DNA of 64,000 bases from VAZQ01 sp963739175. GTDB lineage: Bacteria > Pseudomonadota > Alphaproteobacteria > Rhizobiales > Xanthobacteraceae. Positions 45,584 to 54,393 of this stretch are shown one piece after another. The DNA lies in contig CAVTZH010000009.1 in the NCBI GenBank assembly GCA_963739175.1, positions 496,001-560,000 of the forward strand, written 5' to 3'. The translations under genes were made by a program, and so were the position numbers. The number at the start of each line of letters is the position of its first letter. Position 1 is the first letter of the stretch. The notes below the pieces were generated by a model that was given only the letters and a program-made list of their open reading frames with translations, was not told the DNA's origin and did not search any database.

Positions 45584-46770
45584 TGAAGCGCAGCGACAGC
45601 CGCATCCTCACCACCCATACCGGCAGCCTGCCGCGGCCGCCGGATCTGGTGGCGCTGCTCAACAAGAAAGAGCTGGGCGAGCCCTACGACCGTGGCGCCT
45701 TCGACGCGCGCATCGAGCGTGCGATCGCAGAGGTGGTGAAGGCGCAGGCCGATGCCGGCATCGATATCGTCGATGACGGCGAGCACAGCAAGGTCAACTG
45801 GATGGCCTATGCGCGGGCGCGGCTCTCCGGCCTCGAGGAGATCGACGCGCCGGTAAGCTTCCGCCAGGCCACGCGCGACATCGCCGAGTTCGGCGACGCC
45901 TACGAGGACATGGCGGTGATGCTCAAGGCGCGCTCCGGCGCCATCGTCGCGAAGCGCACCTTGCGGCCGAAGGCGCAGGTCTGCTCCGGGCCGATCAAAT
46001 ATGTCGGGCATGACGAGGTGCGCGCCGACCTCGCGAACCTGAAGAAGTCGCTCAAAGGCGCGAAGGTGGAGGAGGCGTTCGTCAGCGCGATCTCGCCGTC
46101 CAATCTCGAGCTCTATTACGAGAACCGCTACTACCCCTCCGACGAGGAATATCTCACCGCACTCGCCGACGCGATGCACGAGGAATACAAGGCGATCGTC
46201 GATGGCGGCTTCCTCCTGCAGATCGATGATCCGCGCATGGCGACGCACTACAACCGCGCGCGCGACGCCTCGATCGAGGACTGCCGCAAGTTCATCGCGC
46301 TGCGGGTCGAGGCGGTGAACCACGCGCTGCGCGGCATTCCGGCCGAGCGCGTGCGCTTCCACACCTGCTACAGCGTCAACATTGCGCCGCGCGTGCACGA
46401 CTTCGAGTTGCGCCACTTCGCCGACCTGATGCTGAAGATCAACGCCTGCGCCTACCTGATCGAGGGCGCGAACCCGCGCCACGAGCACGAATGGGCGCTC
46501 TGGCAGGAGGTGAAGCTCCCCGACGACAAGATCCTGGTGCCCGGCGTGGTGTCGCACTGCATCCACCTGGTCGAGCATCCGGAGCTGGTGGCGCAGCGCA
46601 TCGAGCGCTACGCGTCGGTAGTCGGGCGCGAGCGTGTGATCGCCGGCACCGATTGCGGTTTCGGCACCTCCGGCGCCGGCGACGAGGTGCATCCCGACGT
46701 CGCCTGGGCGAAGCTGCGTGCCATGGTCGAAGGCGCAAAGATCGCCAGCAAGCGGTTGTGGGGACGGTGA
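45580..46770 (+). CDS. Cobalamin-independent methionine synthase C-terminal (MetE-C)-like protein
   Basis: 396 residues starting MMKRSDSRILTTHTGSLPRP. The MetE/UROD barrel shows QADAGIDIVDDGEHSKVNWM, VRFHTCYSVNIAPR and VIAGTDCGFGTSG; H and C in HTCYSVN and C in TDCGFG are the likely zinc ligands. It lacks the N-terminal MetE half, as in the stand-alone 'methionine synthase II' group that acts on varied methyl or thiol substrates. The ATG overlaps the receptor stop, so its substrate is probably a compound the receptor imports. Not a housekeeping MetE. Confidence 0.88.
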   Translation: MMKRSDSRILTTHTGSLPRPPDLVALLNKKELGEPYDRGAFDARIERAIAEVVKAQADAGIDIVDDGEHSKVNWMAYARARLSGLEEIDAPVSFRQATRDIAEFGDAYEDMAVMLKARSGAIVAKRTLRPKAQVCSGPIKYVGHDEVRADLANLKKSLKGAKVEEAFVSAISPSNLELYYENRYYPSDEEYLTALADAMHEEYKAIVDGGFLLQIDDPRMATHYNRARDASIEDCRKFIALRVEAVNHALRGIPAERVRFHTCYSVNIAPRVHDFELRHFADLMLKINACAYLIEGANPRHEHEWALWQEVKLPDDKILVPGVVSHCIHLVEHPELVAQRIERYASVVGRERVIAGTDCGFGTSGAGDEVHPDVAWAKLRAMVEGAKIASKRLWGR

Positions 46771-46811
46771 GGGCGCGAGGACGGCCGCGCGTCCCACCGA
46801 CTGCCGACGCC

Positions 46812-47219
46812 TCACGTCGCGCGCAAGGCCAGCGCGTCCGCAACGATCTTGTTGTGATCGAACGCCAACGTTTCGCCTTGCCAGTCCGCGACGAACGCGG
46901 CGCTGGCGGCATCGTCGCCCGCACGCGGAACGAAGTCGGCAACGCGGACAAGGTATGCGATGCTCACGGTGTGCCCGCGCGGGTCTCTGCCAGGGTCCGA
47001 GTACACGCCGACCAACGTAAGCGCGATGGCGCGTAGCCCGGTCTCTTCAGTGAGTTCCCGTGCGGCGGCCCGCTCGGTTGTCTCGCCGTACTCAACGAAC
47101 CCGCCGGGCAGCGCGTACTGTCCCTGGAACGGCGGGTTCTTGCGGCGAATGAGCAGCAGCCGCCTCTGCGGATCGAACACCACGCAATCGGCGGCAAGGG
47201 CGGGCTGGCGATGCTCCAT
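46812..47219 (-). CDS. NUDIX hydrolase
   Basis: 135 residues, intact. The NUDIX box GFVEYGETTERAAARELTEE-TG-L (GX5EX7REUXEEXGU) lies near residue 40. YALPGGFVEYGE and LLIRRKNPPFQGQ fit the ADP-ribose pyrophosphatase/8-oxo-dGTP group of small cytoplasmic hydrolases. It precedes a RidA-like gene downstream of it on the other side and is convergent with the MetE-like gene. Confidence 0.9.
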   Translation of the reverse strand: MEHRQPALAADCVVFDPQRRLLLIRRKNPPFQGQYALPGGFVEYGETTERAAARELTEETGLRAIALTLVGVYSDPGRDPRGHTVSIAYLVRVADFVPRAGDDAASAAFVADWQGETLAFDHNKIVADALALRAT

Positions 47220-47237
47220 GGCTCGTGTCTCAGGCGG

Positions 47238-47705
47238 CTACTTCGCCGCCACCGCCGCCACGACGTCGACCTCGAACATCATGCCGGGCCGCGCGAGCTG
47301 TACGACGTTGAGCAGCGTGTGTGGCGGCAACGGCCGGCCCTTGAACACCTCGGTGCGGCACGAACGCATCTCGTCGCGATAGCGGATGTCGGTGACGTAG
47401 GTCGTCGCCTTGACGATATCGGAGACGGTCGCGCCATGTTCCTTGAGCAGCTTGCCGATCTTCTCCCACGCGAACCGGCATTGCGCGAGGAAGTCGTCCT
47501 TGTGGCGGACCGAGCCATCGTCCTCGTCCTCTGAGCCGATGCCGGCGAGGTAGATCATCTTCGCCGGGCCGGTGACGGTCACCACTTCGGAGAACGCACC
47601 CTTGGCGAACTTGCTGTAGTTGAAGTTCTTCTTCTCGAAGGTCTGGGCGTTGGAGGCGCTGGCGAGCACCAGCAGCAGGGCGGTGGCGGCGAGCACGCGT
47701 TGCAT
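47238..47705 (-). CDS. RidA/YjgF-family protein with signal peptide
   Basis: 155 residues. A signal peptide (VLAATALLLVLASASNAQ) is unusual for RidA, which is normally a cytosolic enamine/imine deaminase. The family core is present: VTGPAKMIYLAGIGSED, CRFAWEKIGKLLKEHGATVS, IVKATTYVTDIRYRDEM and RPLPPHTLLNVVQLARPGMM. The usual catalytic arginine region near RxxVxxxxL-type is partly visible only. It ends 18 bp before the NUDIX gene start. Confidence 0.85.
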   Translation of the reverse strand: MQRVLAATALLLVLASASNAQTFEKKNFNYSKFAKGAFSEVVTVTGPAKMIYLAGIGSEDEDDGSVRHKDDFLAQCRFAWEKIGKLLKEHGATVSDIVKATTYVTDIRYRDEMRSCRTEVFKGRPLPPHTLLNVVQLARPGMMFEVDVVAAVAAK

Positions 47706-47817
47706 GGGGTTTCTCCGTGAGATGAACTGTTCTGCAGTGACCACACGATAGCCGCCATGCCGCCGTTCAGGAATGCCGTTGCCAACGGGCCTGGCATGAT
47801 CCATTTAGGTGGCAAGC

Positions 47818-47894
47818 GGTCCCGTAGCTCAGCTGGATAGAGCACCGGTTTCCTAAACCGGGGGTCGCAGGTTCAAGTCCTGCCGGGATCGCCA
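47818..47894 (+). tRNA. tRNA-Arg (CCT anticodon)
   Basis: A full cloverleaf: acceptor GGTCCCG/CGGGATC with one G-T pair, D arm GTAGCTCAGCTGGATAGAGC, anticodon stem CCGGT/ACCGG with loop TTCCTAA (anticodon CCT), and T arm GCAGGTTCAAGTCCTGC. The CCA end is encoded. No integrase or duplicated end was seen near it. Confidence 0.95.
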
Positions 47895-47945
47895 CCCGTC
47901 CCACCGCGTGCCCGTCTCTCCAACAAGCAAGAAACCACAACAAGA

Positions 47946-48707
47946 ATGGACTTCCTCTTCACGCCGGAGATCGGGCCGCTGCTGTTCGCCGGCCTTTCCG
48001 TCGCATCGTTCGTCTCGGGCTTCATCGGCGTCTTCACCGGCGCCGCCGGCGGGGTGCTCCTGCTCGCGCTGATGGCGATGGTGATGCCGCCCGCGGCGCT
48101 GATCCCGGTGCACACCGTGGTGATGCTCGGCACCGGTGCCGCGCGCACCATGATCATGTGGCGGCACGTCATGCGCGGCACGCTCGTCCCGTTCATCATC
48201 GGCTCGGTGATCGGCGCGGCCGCCGGCGCCAAGGTGTTCGTGGCGCTGCCGCTCACCTGGTTGTATGCGATCCTCGGCGCCTTCGTCCTGCTGGTCACCT
48301 GGATGCCCAAGCTCGGACGCTTCGGCGCCGAAGGCGGCCGCTTCGCGTTCCTCGGCTTTGGCACGACCTTCCTCGGCATATTCGTGAGCGCGACCGGCAC
48401 GCTGCTTGCGCCGTTCGTCGCCAGTCACGCGCCCAATCGCTACAACCACGCGGCCACGCTTGGCGCGCTGATGCTGATCTCCCACATCTCGAAGATCATC
48501 GCCTTCGGCTTCATCGGCTTTGCGATCGGCAGCTTCGTGCCGCTGATGGTGGCGATGGTGCTGGCCGGCGCGGCCGGCAACTGGCTCGGCGAAATCGCGC
48601 TCGATTACACCAGCGAGGGCCGCTTCCGGCTGATCCTGCAACTGGTGCTCACCGCGCTCGGCCTGCGGCTGATCTGGATGGCGGTGCCGGAGCTCGGGTG
48701 GTTTTGA
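47946..48707 (+). CDS. TauE/SafE-family membrane transporter
   Basis: 253 residues with about eight hydrophobic segments. GFIGVFTGAAGGVLLLALMA and GIFVSATGTLLAPFVASHAP are the paired family motifs. These proteins are predicted exporters or permeases for sulfite, sulfonates or organic anions. ATG 47946 starts 51 bp after the tRNA. It is convergent with the TPP-enzyme gene. Confidence 0.88.
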   Translation: MDFLFTPEIGPLLFAGLSVASFVSGFIGVFTGAAGGVLLLALMAMVMPPAALIPVHTVVMLGTGAARTMIMWRHVMRGTLVPFIIGSVIGAAAGAKVFVALPLTWLYAILGAFVLLVTWMPKLGRFGAEGGRFAFLGFGTTFLGIFVSATGTLLAPFVASHAPNRYNHAATLGALMLISHISKIIAFGFIGFAIGSFVPLMVAMVLAGAAGNWLGEIALDYTSEGRFRLILQLVLTALGLRLIWMAVPELGWF

Positions 48708-48725
48708 GCGCGCGCGAGCGCGTGC

Positions 48726-50378
48726 TCACAACCCCGGCAGATTGTAGCGCGAGAAATCGTGGCCTTCCTTGACCACGAATTCCAGCAGGAACGGCGAGCC
48801 CTTCTCGGTGGCCGTCACCGCCTCCTTGATCGCGCCGACGATGTTGGCAGGCTTCTCCACCCGTATCGCCGGCACGTTGAGGCCTTCGGCGACTTTCGTG
48901 TAGTTGCCGCCGACCGTCATCGTTCCGTACTTCTTGTCCGAGATCGGCAGCACGTCGCGCTCGGCGCCCATGACGCCGTTGTTGAACACGACGGTGAGGA
49001 TCGCGATCTTGTTGCGGGAAGCAGTCTCGATATCCATGCCGGTCATGCCGAACGAGGCGTCGCCCATCACGTTGACGCAGAGCTTGTTCGGCTCCGCGAG
49101 CTTCGCGCCGATGGTGATGCCGAGCCCGTAGCCGAGCTGCGTGGACTTGCCCCAGCCCATGTAGGAGCCGGCCTTGGTGGTCTCCCAGAACGGCAGCAAT
49201 TGCTCGCGCGGCGAGCCGGAATCGTGCGTGATGATGACGTTGTCGCGGTCCATGGTGCGCATGAGATCGCGGATCACGCGATACTGGTTCATCGGCGTCT
49301 CGTCCGAATCGAAATGCTTCGCCCATTCCCCGAGCCACGCCTTCTTCACGGAGGCGATTTCCTCCTTGAGCGAGGCCAGCGCGTTGCCGCCGCGGGCGGC
49401 GCCCTTCTGCTTCTCGACCTCGGCGATCAGCGCCTCGATCACCAGCGCGGCATCGCCGACCACCGAGAGCGCGGCGCGGCACTCCTTGTTGATGTCGCTC
49501 GGATCGTTGGTGGAGTGGATCACGGTCTTGCCGGGCGGCATGTTGGGACCGAAATTCGTCTTGGTCACGCTCGAGCCGATCGCCATCACCACGTCGGCCT
49601 TGGCCATGAACTCGGTGAACATCTTCGAGCGCGAGCGCGTCGAGCCGCCGAGCGCCAGTGGATGCGCATCCGGGATCGCGCTCTTGCCGGGATTGGTCGC
49701 GACGACAGGCGCGGGGATGAGCTCGGCGAGCGCGGCGAGCAGATCGCCGGCCTCCGCGTAGTGGATACCCTGGCCCGCCCAGAGCACCGGGTTCTTGGCG
49801 GCGAGCAGCATGCGCGCCGCTTCCTTGATCGCGGCGGGATCGGGCGCGGCGCGCTGCACCGGCACCGGGATGTAGTCGATCTCACCCTTGAACTCGGCCT
49901 CGAAGACTTCGTTCGGGATTTCGACCATCACCGGCCCCGGCTTGCCCGAGCGCAGCGCCTGATAGGCGCGCCGCATCAGGTCGGGCAGCTCCTGCACGTT
50001 GTGCGCCAGCGCCGCCCATTTGGTCACCGGCCGGTAGACGTCGGCGGCGCGGAACGTCGGTTTGACGTAGTGCTTGGACAAAGGAAGCCCGGCCGGGATC
50101 ATCAGCATCGGCACGTTCTCGGTGTAGGCCTGCGCGACGCCGGGGAACGCGTTCTCGATGCCGGGGCCGGCTTGCGCGGCGAACACGCCGTTCTTCTTGC
50201 CGCGCTTGATGCGCGAATAGCCGTCGGCAAGCCCGACGCCGACGCGCTCCTGCCGGCAGAAGATCGGTCGGATGTTGAGCGCGGCGCAGCTCTCGATCAG
50301 CGGATTGCGCGGATAGGCGGACAAGAAGTCCGTGCCTTCGCGGCGGAGGATTTCAGCGACCACGTCTGCGCCGTTCAT
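48726..50378 (-). CDS. Thiamine pyrophosphate-dependent enzyme (acetolactate synthase/oxalyl-CoA decarboxylase superfamily)
   Basis: 550 residues, intact. Three domains are visible: N-terminal PYR domain (FCRQERVGVGLADGYSRIKR with the catalytic glutamate), central domain, and C-terminal PP domain with the TPP motif GDASFGMTGMDIETASRNKI followed by FNNG. ALRSGKPGPVMVEIPNEVFE is conserved. It decarboxylates or ligates 2-oxo acids; the exact reaction cannot be set without structure-guided comparison. AAGGAC precedes ATG 50378. Confidence 0.88.
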   Translation of the reverse strand: MNGADVVAEILRREGTDFLSAYPRNPLIESCAALNIRPIFCRQERVGVGLADGYSRIKRGKKNGVFAAQAGPGIENAFPGVAQAYTENVPMLMIPAGLPLSKHYVKPTFRAADVYRPVTKWAALAHNVQELPDLMRRAYQALRSGKPGPVMVEIPNEVFEAEFKGEIDYIPVPVQRAAPDPAAIKEAARMLLAAKNPVLWAGQGIHYAEAGDLLAALAELIPAPVVATNPGKSAIPDAHPLALGGSTRSRSKMFTEFMAKADVVMAIGSSVTKTNFGPNMPPGKTVIHSTNDPSDINKECRAALSVVGDAALVIEALIAEVEKQKGAARGGNALASLKEEIASVKKAWLGEWAKHFDSDETPMNQYRVIRDLMRTMDRDNVIITHDSGSPREQLLPFWETTKAGSYMGWGKSTQLGYGLGITIGAKLAEPNKLCVNVMGDASFGMTGMDIETASRNKIAILTVVFNNGVMGAERDVLPISDKKYGTMTVGGNYTKVAEGLNVPAIRVEKPANIVGAIKEAVTATEKGSPFLLEFVVKEGHDFSRYNLPGL

Positions 50379-50513
50379 TGGGATGTCCTTGGGTGGAGGG
50401 GAGGAGCCGGGGCGAAAGTATAGGGGTGAAACGCATTGCGGCGAAACGGCCTTGACGCGCGGCTTTCCATCCTCATCGTGGGCAGGCTTTGCGACGAAGA
50501 AACGGGGGCCGGG

Positions 50514-51188
50514 ATGTGTTTCTCCGCGACGGCAAGCTTCACCGCGGCGGTGGTCGCCGGCAGCATCGGCGCCGCCACGCTGTGGAAGGCCGGGAAGCTG
50601 CGCGATCCGGCGCTGCTGCCGATTGCCGCATTTCCGGCGTTGTTCGCATTGCAGCAGACCGTCGAGGGCCTGCTCTGGCTCGAGCTGGCGCGGCCGGCCG
50701 CGAGCGCATGCCGGCCGTTCCTGACCCATGCCTTCACCGCCTATGCGGAAGTGTTCTGGCCGGTGTTCGCGCCGCTCGCGGCCTGGCTGATCGAGCCGGT
50801 GCAGTGGCGACGACGCCTGATCGGCCTGTGCGTGCTCGTTGGGGCTGCGCTTTCGATCTACCTGCTGTGGAAGATGCTCGGCAATCCTTACAGCGCGTCG
50901 GCCGCGACCGGACACATCGTCTACAGCAACGGCGTGACCTATCCGAAGGGCATCGAAATTCCCTACGTGCTCGCGACCACGATCTCCCTCTTGTTGTCGT
51001 CGCACCGCATGATCCAGCTGCTCGCGGTCGTCATCCTTGGTGGCTTCGCGGTGGCATGGCTGTCTTTCCATCAGTCCTACATTTCAGTCTGGTGCTTCTT
51101 CGCCGCGGCGGCGAGCGTCATCGTCTATCTGTTCGTGCACCGGGCGGCGCCGGCCGCCGAAGGAAGCCAACAAGCGAGAACGTCATGA
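50514..51188 (+). CDS. DUF6629-like integral membrane protein
   Basis: 224 residues with about seven hydrophobic segments. The MCFSATASFTAAVVAGSIGA opening is the hallmark of this family of unknown function. LFALQQTVEGLLWLELARP and YAEVFWPVFAPLAAWLIEPV follow. GGGGGCCGGG lies upstream of ATG 50514. Its 3' end overlaps the nitronate monooxygenase start by 4 bp (ATGA). Confidence 0.78.
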   Translation: MCFSATASFTAAVVAGSIGAATLWKAGKLRDPALLPIAAFPALFALQQTVEGLLWLELARPAASACRPFLTHAFTAYAEVFWPVFAPLAAWLIEPVQWRRRLIGLCVLVGAALSIYLLWKMLGNPYSASAATGHIVYSNGVTYPKGIEIPYVLATTISLLLSSHRMIQLLAVVILGGFAVAWLSFHQSYISVWCFFAAAASVIVYLFVHRAAPAAEGSQQARTS

Positions 51189-52163
51189 TCCGCACACCAG
51201 TCTGCGACGTGCTGGAGATCGATCATCCGATCGCGCTCGGCGGCATGGGCTCGGTCTATTCGCTCGACCTCGTCGCCGCGGTGTCGAACGCCGGCGGCTT
51301 CGGCGCCATGGGTTGCCACCGTTTGAACGCGGAGCAGATCCTCGCCAGCACCGCGGGGCTGCGCGAGCGCACCAACAAGCCGTTCGCGCTCAACTTCCTG
51401 CTGTTCGACGTGGTCGAGGAGCGCTTCGCCGCCGCGCTCGCGCTGCGGCCGAAGGCGATCGCGTTCGGCTGGCCGCGCCCCGAGCAGGATTTGAAAGCTT
51501 ACGTCGGGCGCGCGCATGACGCCGGCTGCAAGGTGACGTTCATGGCCAACGGCGTGCCGGAGGCGGTGAAGGCGGCCGAGGCTGGCGCCGACGTCATCAT
51601 CGCGCAGGGCACCGAAGGCGGCGGCCATGTCGGCTGGGTGACGAGCATGGTGCTGACGCCGATGGTGGTCGATGCGGTGGCGCCGATCCCGGTGCTCACC
51701 GCCGGCGGCGTCGCCGACGGGCGCGGGCTCGCGGCCGCGATTGCGCTCGGCGCCGACGGCGTGCTGCTCGGGACGCGGTTCCTCGCGAGCGTGGAGTCGC
51801 CGCTGCATCCGAATTTCAAGCAGGCGATCATCGACAGCGACGGCCACGACACCGCGCTGTCGGAGATCCCCGACATTGCCGCCGGCGAGGTCTGGCCGGG
51901 CGCGATGTCGCGCTCACGGCGCAACCGATTCATCGAACGGTGGGCGGGTCGCGAATGGCTGCTGCGGTCCCGGCAAGCGGAGGCGCGTGCCTCGATCCAG
52001 GCGGCGCGGAAAGCGGGCGACATCAATGAAGCGCCGCTGTCGATGGGGCAGGACGCCGGCCTGATCAACGATATCCCGGCGGCGGGCGAAATGGTGCAGC
52101 GCATTGCGCGAGGAGGCGGCCGCGATCCTGTCGCAGCGTTTGCCGAAGGTGATGCGAAATTAG
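51185..52163 (+). CDS. Nitronate monooxygenase family FMN enzyme, frameshifted near the end
   Basis: The TIM barrel opens ALGGMGSVYSLDLVAAVSNA, then ADVIIAQGTEGGGHVG with the catalytic histidine region, and ALGADGVLLGTRFLA (phosphate binding). The frame as read continues to 52330 through a dispersed repeat, but removing one C near 52108 gives RIAEEAAAILSQRLPKVMRN and a stop at 52163, the expected family end. About 325 residues. It oxidises nitronates or related acidic nitro compounds; the natural substrate is unclear. It is coupled to the DUF6629-like gene. Confidence 0.85.
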
Positions 52164-52177
52164 ATTCGGCCCTTCGC

Positions 52178-52247
52178 CGCTCGTCCCCGCGAAAGCGGGG
52201 ACCCAGTCTAAATCAAGCCTGGATTCCCGCTTGCGCGGGAATGAGCG
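52178..52247. repeat. 70-bp dispersed double-hairpin repeat (copy 2)
   Basis: Inverted copy of 34804-34873 with two differences. The hairpin GTCCCCGC..GCGGGGAC comes first and ATTCCCGC..GCGGGAAT second. It starts 15 bp past the proposed nitronate monooxygenase stop. Confidence 0.8.
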
Positions 52248-52360
52248 GAGGAGAGAACCTGGAATCATTCAAAGCTGACGCGATTGTTGGGCTCGCGCTC
52301 TTGGGAGTGCCGAGCAAAGGCTCTATATGAGGCGCACGTTGCCAGAAGGAGACTTATTGC

Positions 52361-53162
52361 ATGTCGTTGTCATCCCCGGTTGCCGCTCCCGTCGAAGCCG
52401 ATCCGCGCACGCCGCAGCGCGTGCGGCACCAGCCGCGCCGGCGCGAGCTCGACGTGCTGCGCGTGGAGAAGATCGCGGCGCACATGATCCGCGTGACGCT
52501 CGGCGGCGATCTCGAAGGCTTCACCAGCCTCGGCTTCGACGACCACGTGAAGCTGTTCTTCCCGACCGGCAAGACCGGCGCGGACGGCGAGCCCGAGCTG
52601 AACTCGCGCGATTACACGCCGCGACGCTACGATCCCAAGGCCAAGAACTCTCGACGTCGAATTCGTCATCCACGACGCCGGACCGGCCACGCGCTGGGCG
52701 GAGCAGGCAAAGGCCGGACAGACCCTGCGCATCGGCGGCCCGCGCGGCTCGTTCATCATCCCGACCACGTTCGACTGGCATCTGCTGATCGGCGACGACA
52801 CCGGGCTGCCGGCGATCGCGCGGCGGCTCGAGGAATTGCCCGCCGGCGCGCGCGCGGTGGTGCTGGCCGAGGTGGACAACGCGGCCGATGAGATCGCACT
52901 CAAGAGCGCGGCCGACGTGTCGGTCACGTTCGTGCATCGCAACGGCGCCGAGGCCGGCAGCACCGACGTGCTGGCGCGCGGACTGAAATCATTGAAGCTG
53001 CCGAAGGGCGACTACTATGCCTGGGTCGCCTGCGAGTCGCTCACCGCCAAGGCGCTGCGCGCGCAGCTGATCGCCGACCACGGCGCCAATCCGAAATGGA
53101 TCCGCGCCGCCGGCTACTGGCGCCGCGGCGCCGTCGCCGTGCACGAGAACCACAACGATTGA
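52361..53162 (+). CDS. Siderophore-interacting-type FAD/NAD(P)H oxidoreductase, frameshifted
   Basis: AGAAGGAG precedes ATG 52361. The FAD-binding barrel contains RVTLGGDLEGFTSLGFDDHV and SRDYTPRRYD (RxYTxR). The frame breaks at 52645-52650 (GAACTC); GACTC gives KTLDVEFVIHDAGPATRWAE, then GGPRGSFIIPTTFDWHLLIG and DDTGLPAIARRLEELP. The end carries YYAWVACESLTAKALRAQL and KWIRAAGYWRRGAVAVHENH. About 266 residues. The family reduces ferric siderophores in the cytoplasm. Confidence 0.85.
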
Positions 53163-53177
53163 GATCTGAGCTGGAGG

Positions 53178-53294
53178 CCGTAGGGTGGGCAAAGGCGCGA
53201 AGCGCCGTGCCCACCAAGGCCGCGTGAACATGTGCTGGGTGAGATGGTGGGCACGCGTCGCCCGCTTCGCGGGCTAGCTTTGCCCACCCTACGG
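53178..53294. repeat. Inverted repeat with CCGTAGGGTGGGCAAAG ends
   Basis: The left end CCGTAGGGTGGGCAAAG and the right end CTTTGCCCACCCTACGG are perfect inverted copies about 117 bp apart, with inner palindromes (CCCGC..GCGGG). It sits between convergent genes and resembles a mobile non-autonomous or REP-type element. Confidence 0.7.
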
Positions 53295-53314
53295 CTACGG
53301 CCTGCCGCGCGACC

Positions 53315-54382
53315 CTACTTGAACTTCATCCGGAAATCGCGGCTGAGCAGCTCCTGCAGCCACGCGATCGACGACGCGTCCATCCGGCCGATCGCGGCGA
53401 TGTTGGCTTCGAGCTGCTCGCCGGTGTTGAAGCCGTAGCCTTCGAGCACGGTCTCGGCGGTCTTGAGATAATCGGGATCCTTCACCATCCGCTCGATGCC
53501 GTGCTTGATCGCAGCGCGCGCCGCCGCCGGCGCGTCGCTGTGGATCATCAGGATCTTGCCGCCGTTGCCGATCGCGCGCGCGACCGCCTTGTAGGATTCC
53601 CACTCCGGCCCCGACGGATCGACGCCGTGGATCGCCCGATAGGCTTCCGCCACCGACGGCACGTCCGGCGCCGCCGGGTCGCGCGTCAGCTTGTCGCCGT
53701 CCATGAAGCCTTGCGCGAACAGCGGGATCGCCTGGCCGTCTTTGACCGACGGCCGCACGCTCTGCTCGAAGATCGGCGTCGACTGCGAATCGAGATTGAT
53801 CTCGTTGCGCAGCAGCGCGAGCCGGACGTCGGCCTTGCCGGGATAGCCGGTGATCGACTTGAAGTTTGCCCTCAGCACGGTGAGCCCGAGCACCGCGTCG
53901 ATGGTCGAGATCACCTCGGGCACGCCGAGGATCAACGGCTCGCGCGGATTGAGCAGGTCCTTGGTGGATTTGAAGCCGGTCTGCGGCGACGCATAGGTGA
54001 TGCGCCCCATCGGGGTCGCGACCAGCGCCTGCAGGTCGGAGATTTTCGCACGCGCGCCGTCGAGCCCGAGCAGCAACCGCACCAGCAGCTGGCCGGTGCC
54101 GATCAGCACCGTGGTGCCGTCGCGCGCCACCCGGTTGGTGTAGTTGTTCATGGCGATGACGCTGCCGGCGCCGGGCTGGTTCTGCACCACCACCGAGGGC
54201 TTGCCCTCGATATGACGCGCGAGCCCGTCGGCGATCACGCGGCCGTAGAGATCGCTGCCGCCGCCGGGCGGAAACCCGACCAAGACCTTGATCTGCTTGC
54301 CCTGATAGAACGGCGCCTGCGCCGCCGCCGGCGCTCCGGCGAGCGCCAGCAGCAGGACCGCGGCGGCAATGCGGATGCGCAT
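53315..54382 (-). CDS. TctC-type receptor (FYQGK clade)
   Basis: Intact, 355 residues from ATG 54382, with AAGGAG six bases upstream lying in the gap after the bicupin stop (54394). A signal peptide (IAAAVLLLALAGAPAAAQ) precedes FYQGKQIKVLVGFPPGGGSD. VVQNQPGAGSVIAMNNY and APDVPSVAEAYRAIHG are recognisable. The substrate probably matches the bicupin enzyme encoded just upstream. Confidence 0.9.
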   Translation of the reverse strand: MRIRIAAAVLLLALAGAPAAAQAPFYQGKQIKVLVGFPPGGGSDLYGRVIADGLARHIEGKPSVVVQNQPGAGSVIAMNNYTNRVARDGTTVLIGTGQLLVRLLLGLDGARAKISDLQALVATPMGRITYASPQTGFKSTKDLLNPREPLILGVPEVISTIDAVLGLTVLRANFKSITGYPGKADVRLALLRNEINLDSQSTPIFEQSVRPSVKDGQAIPLFAQGFMDGDKLTRDPAAPDVPSVAEAYRAIHGVDPSGPEWESYKAVARAIGNGGKILMIHSDAPAAARAAIKHGIERMVKDPDYLKTAETVLEGYGFNTGEQLEANIAAIGRMDASSIAWLQELLSRDFRMKFK

Positions 54383-54393
54383 GCGGCGCTCCT

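Noticed and set aside
45580..46770. Housekeeping methionine synthase MetE
   Set aside because: It lacks the N-terminal half of MetE and is coupled to a transport receptor, so it is called only MetE-C-like.
47818..47894. tRNA-Arg as an integration site for a mobile element
   Set aside because: No integrase, no repeated tRNA 3' end and no change in gene style on either side were seen.
52164..52330. C-terminal extension of nitronate monooxygenase through SPRKRGPSLNQAW-type sequence
   Set aside because: That peptide is the translation of the 70-bp dispersed repeat. A single-base correction gives the family's normal C-terminus and a stop at 52163.
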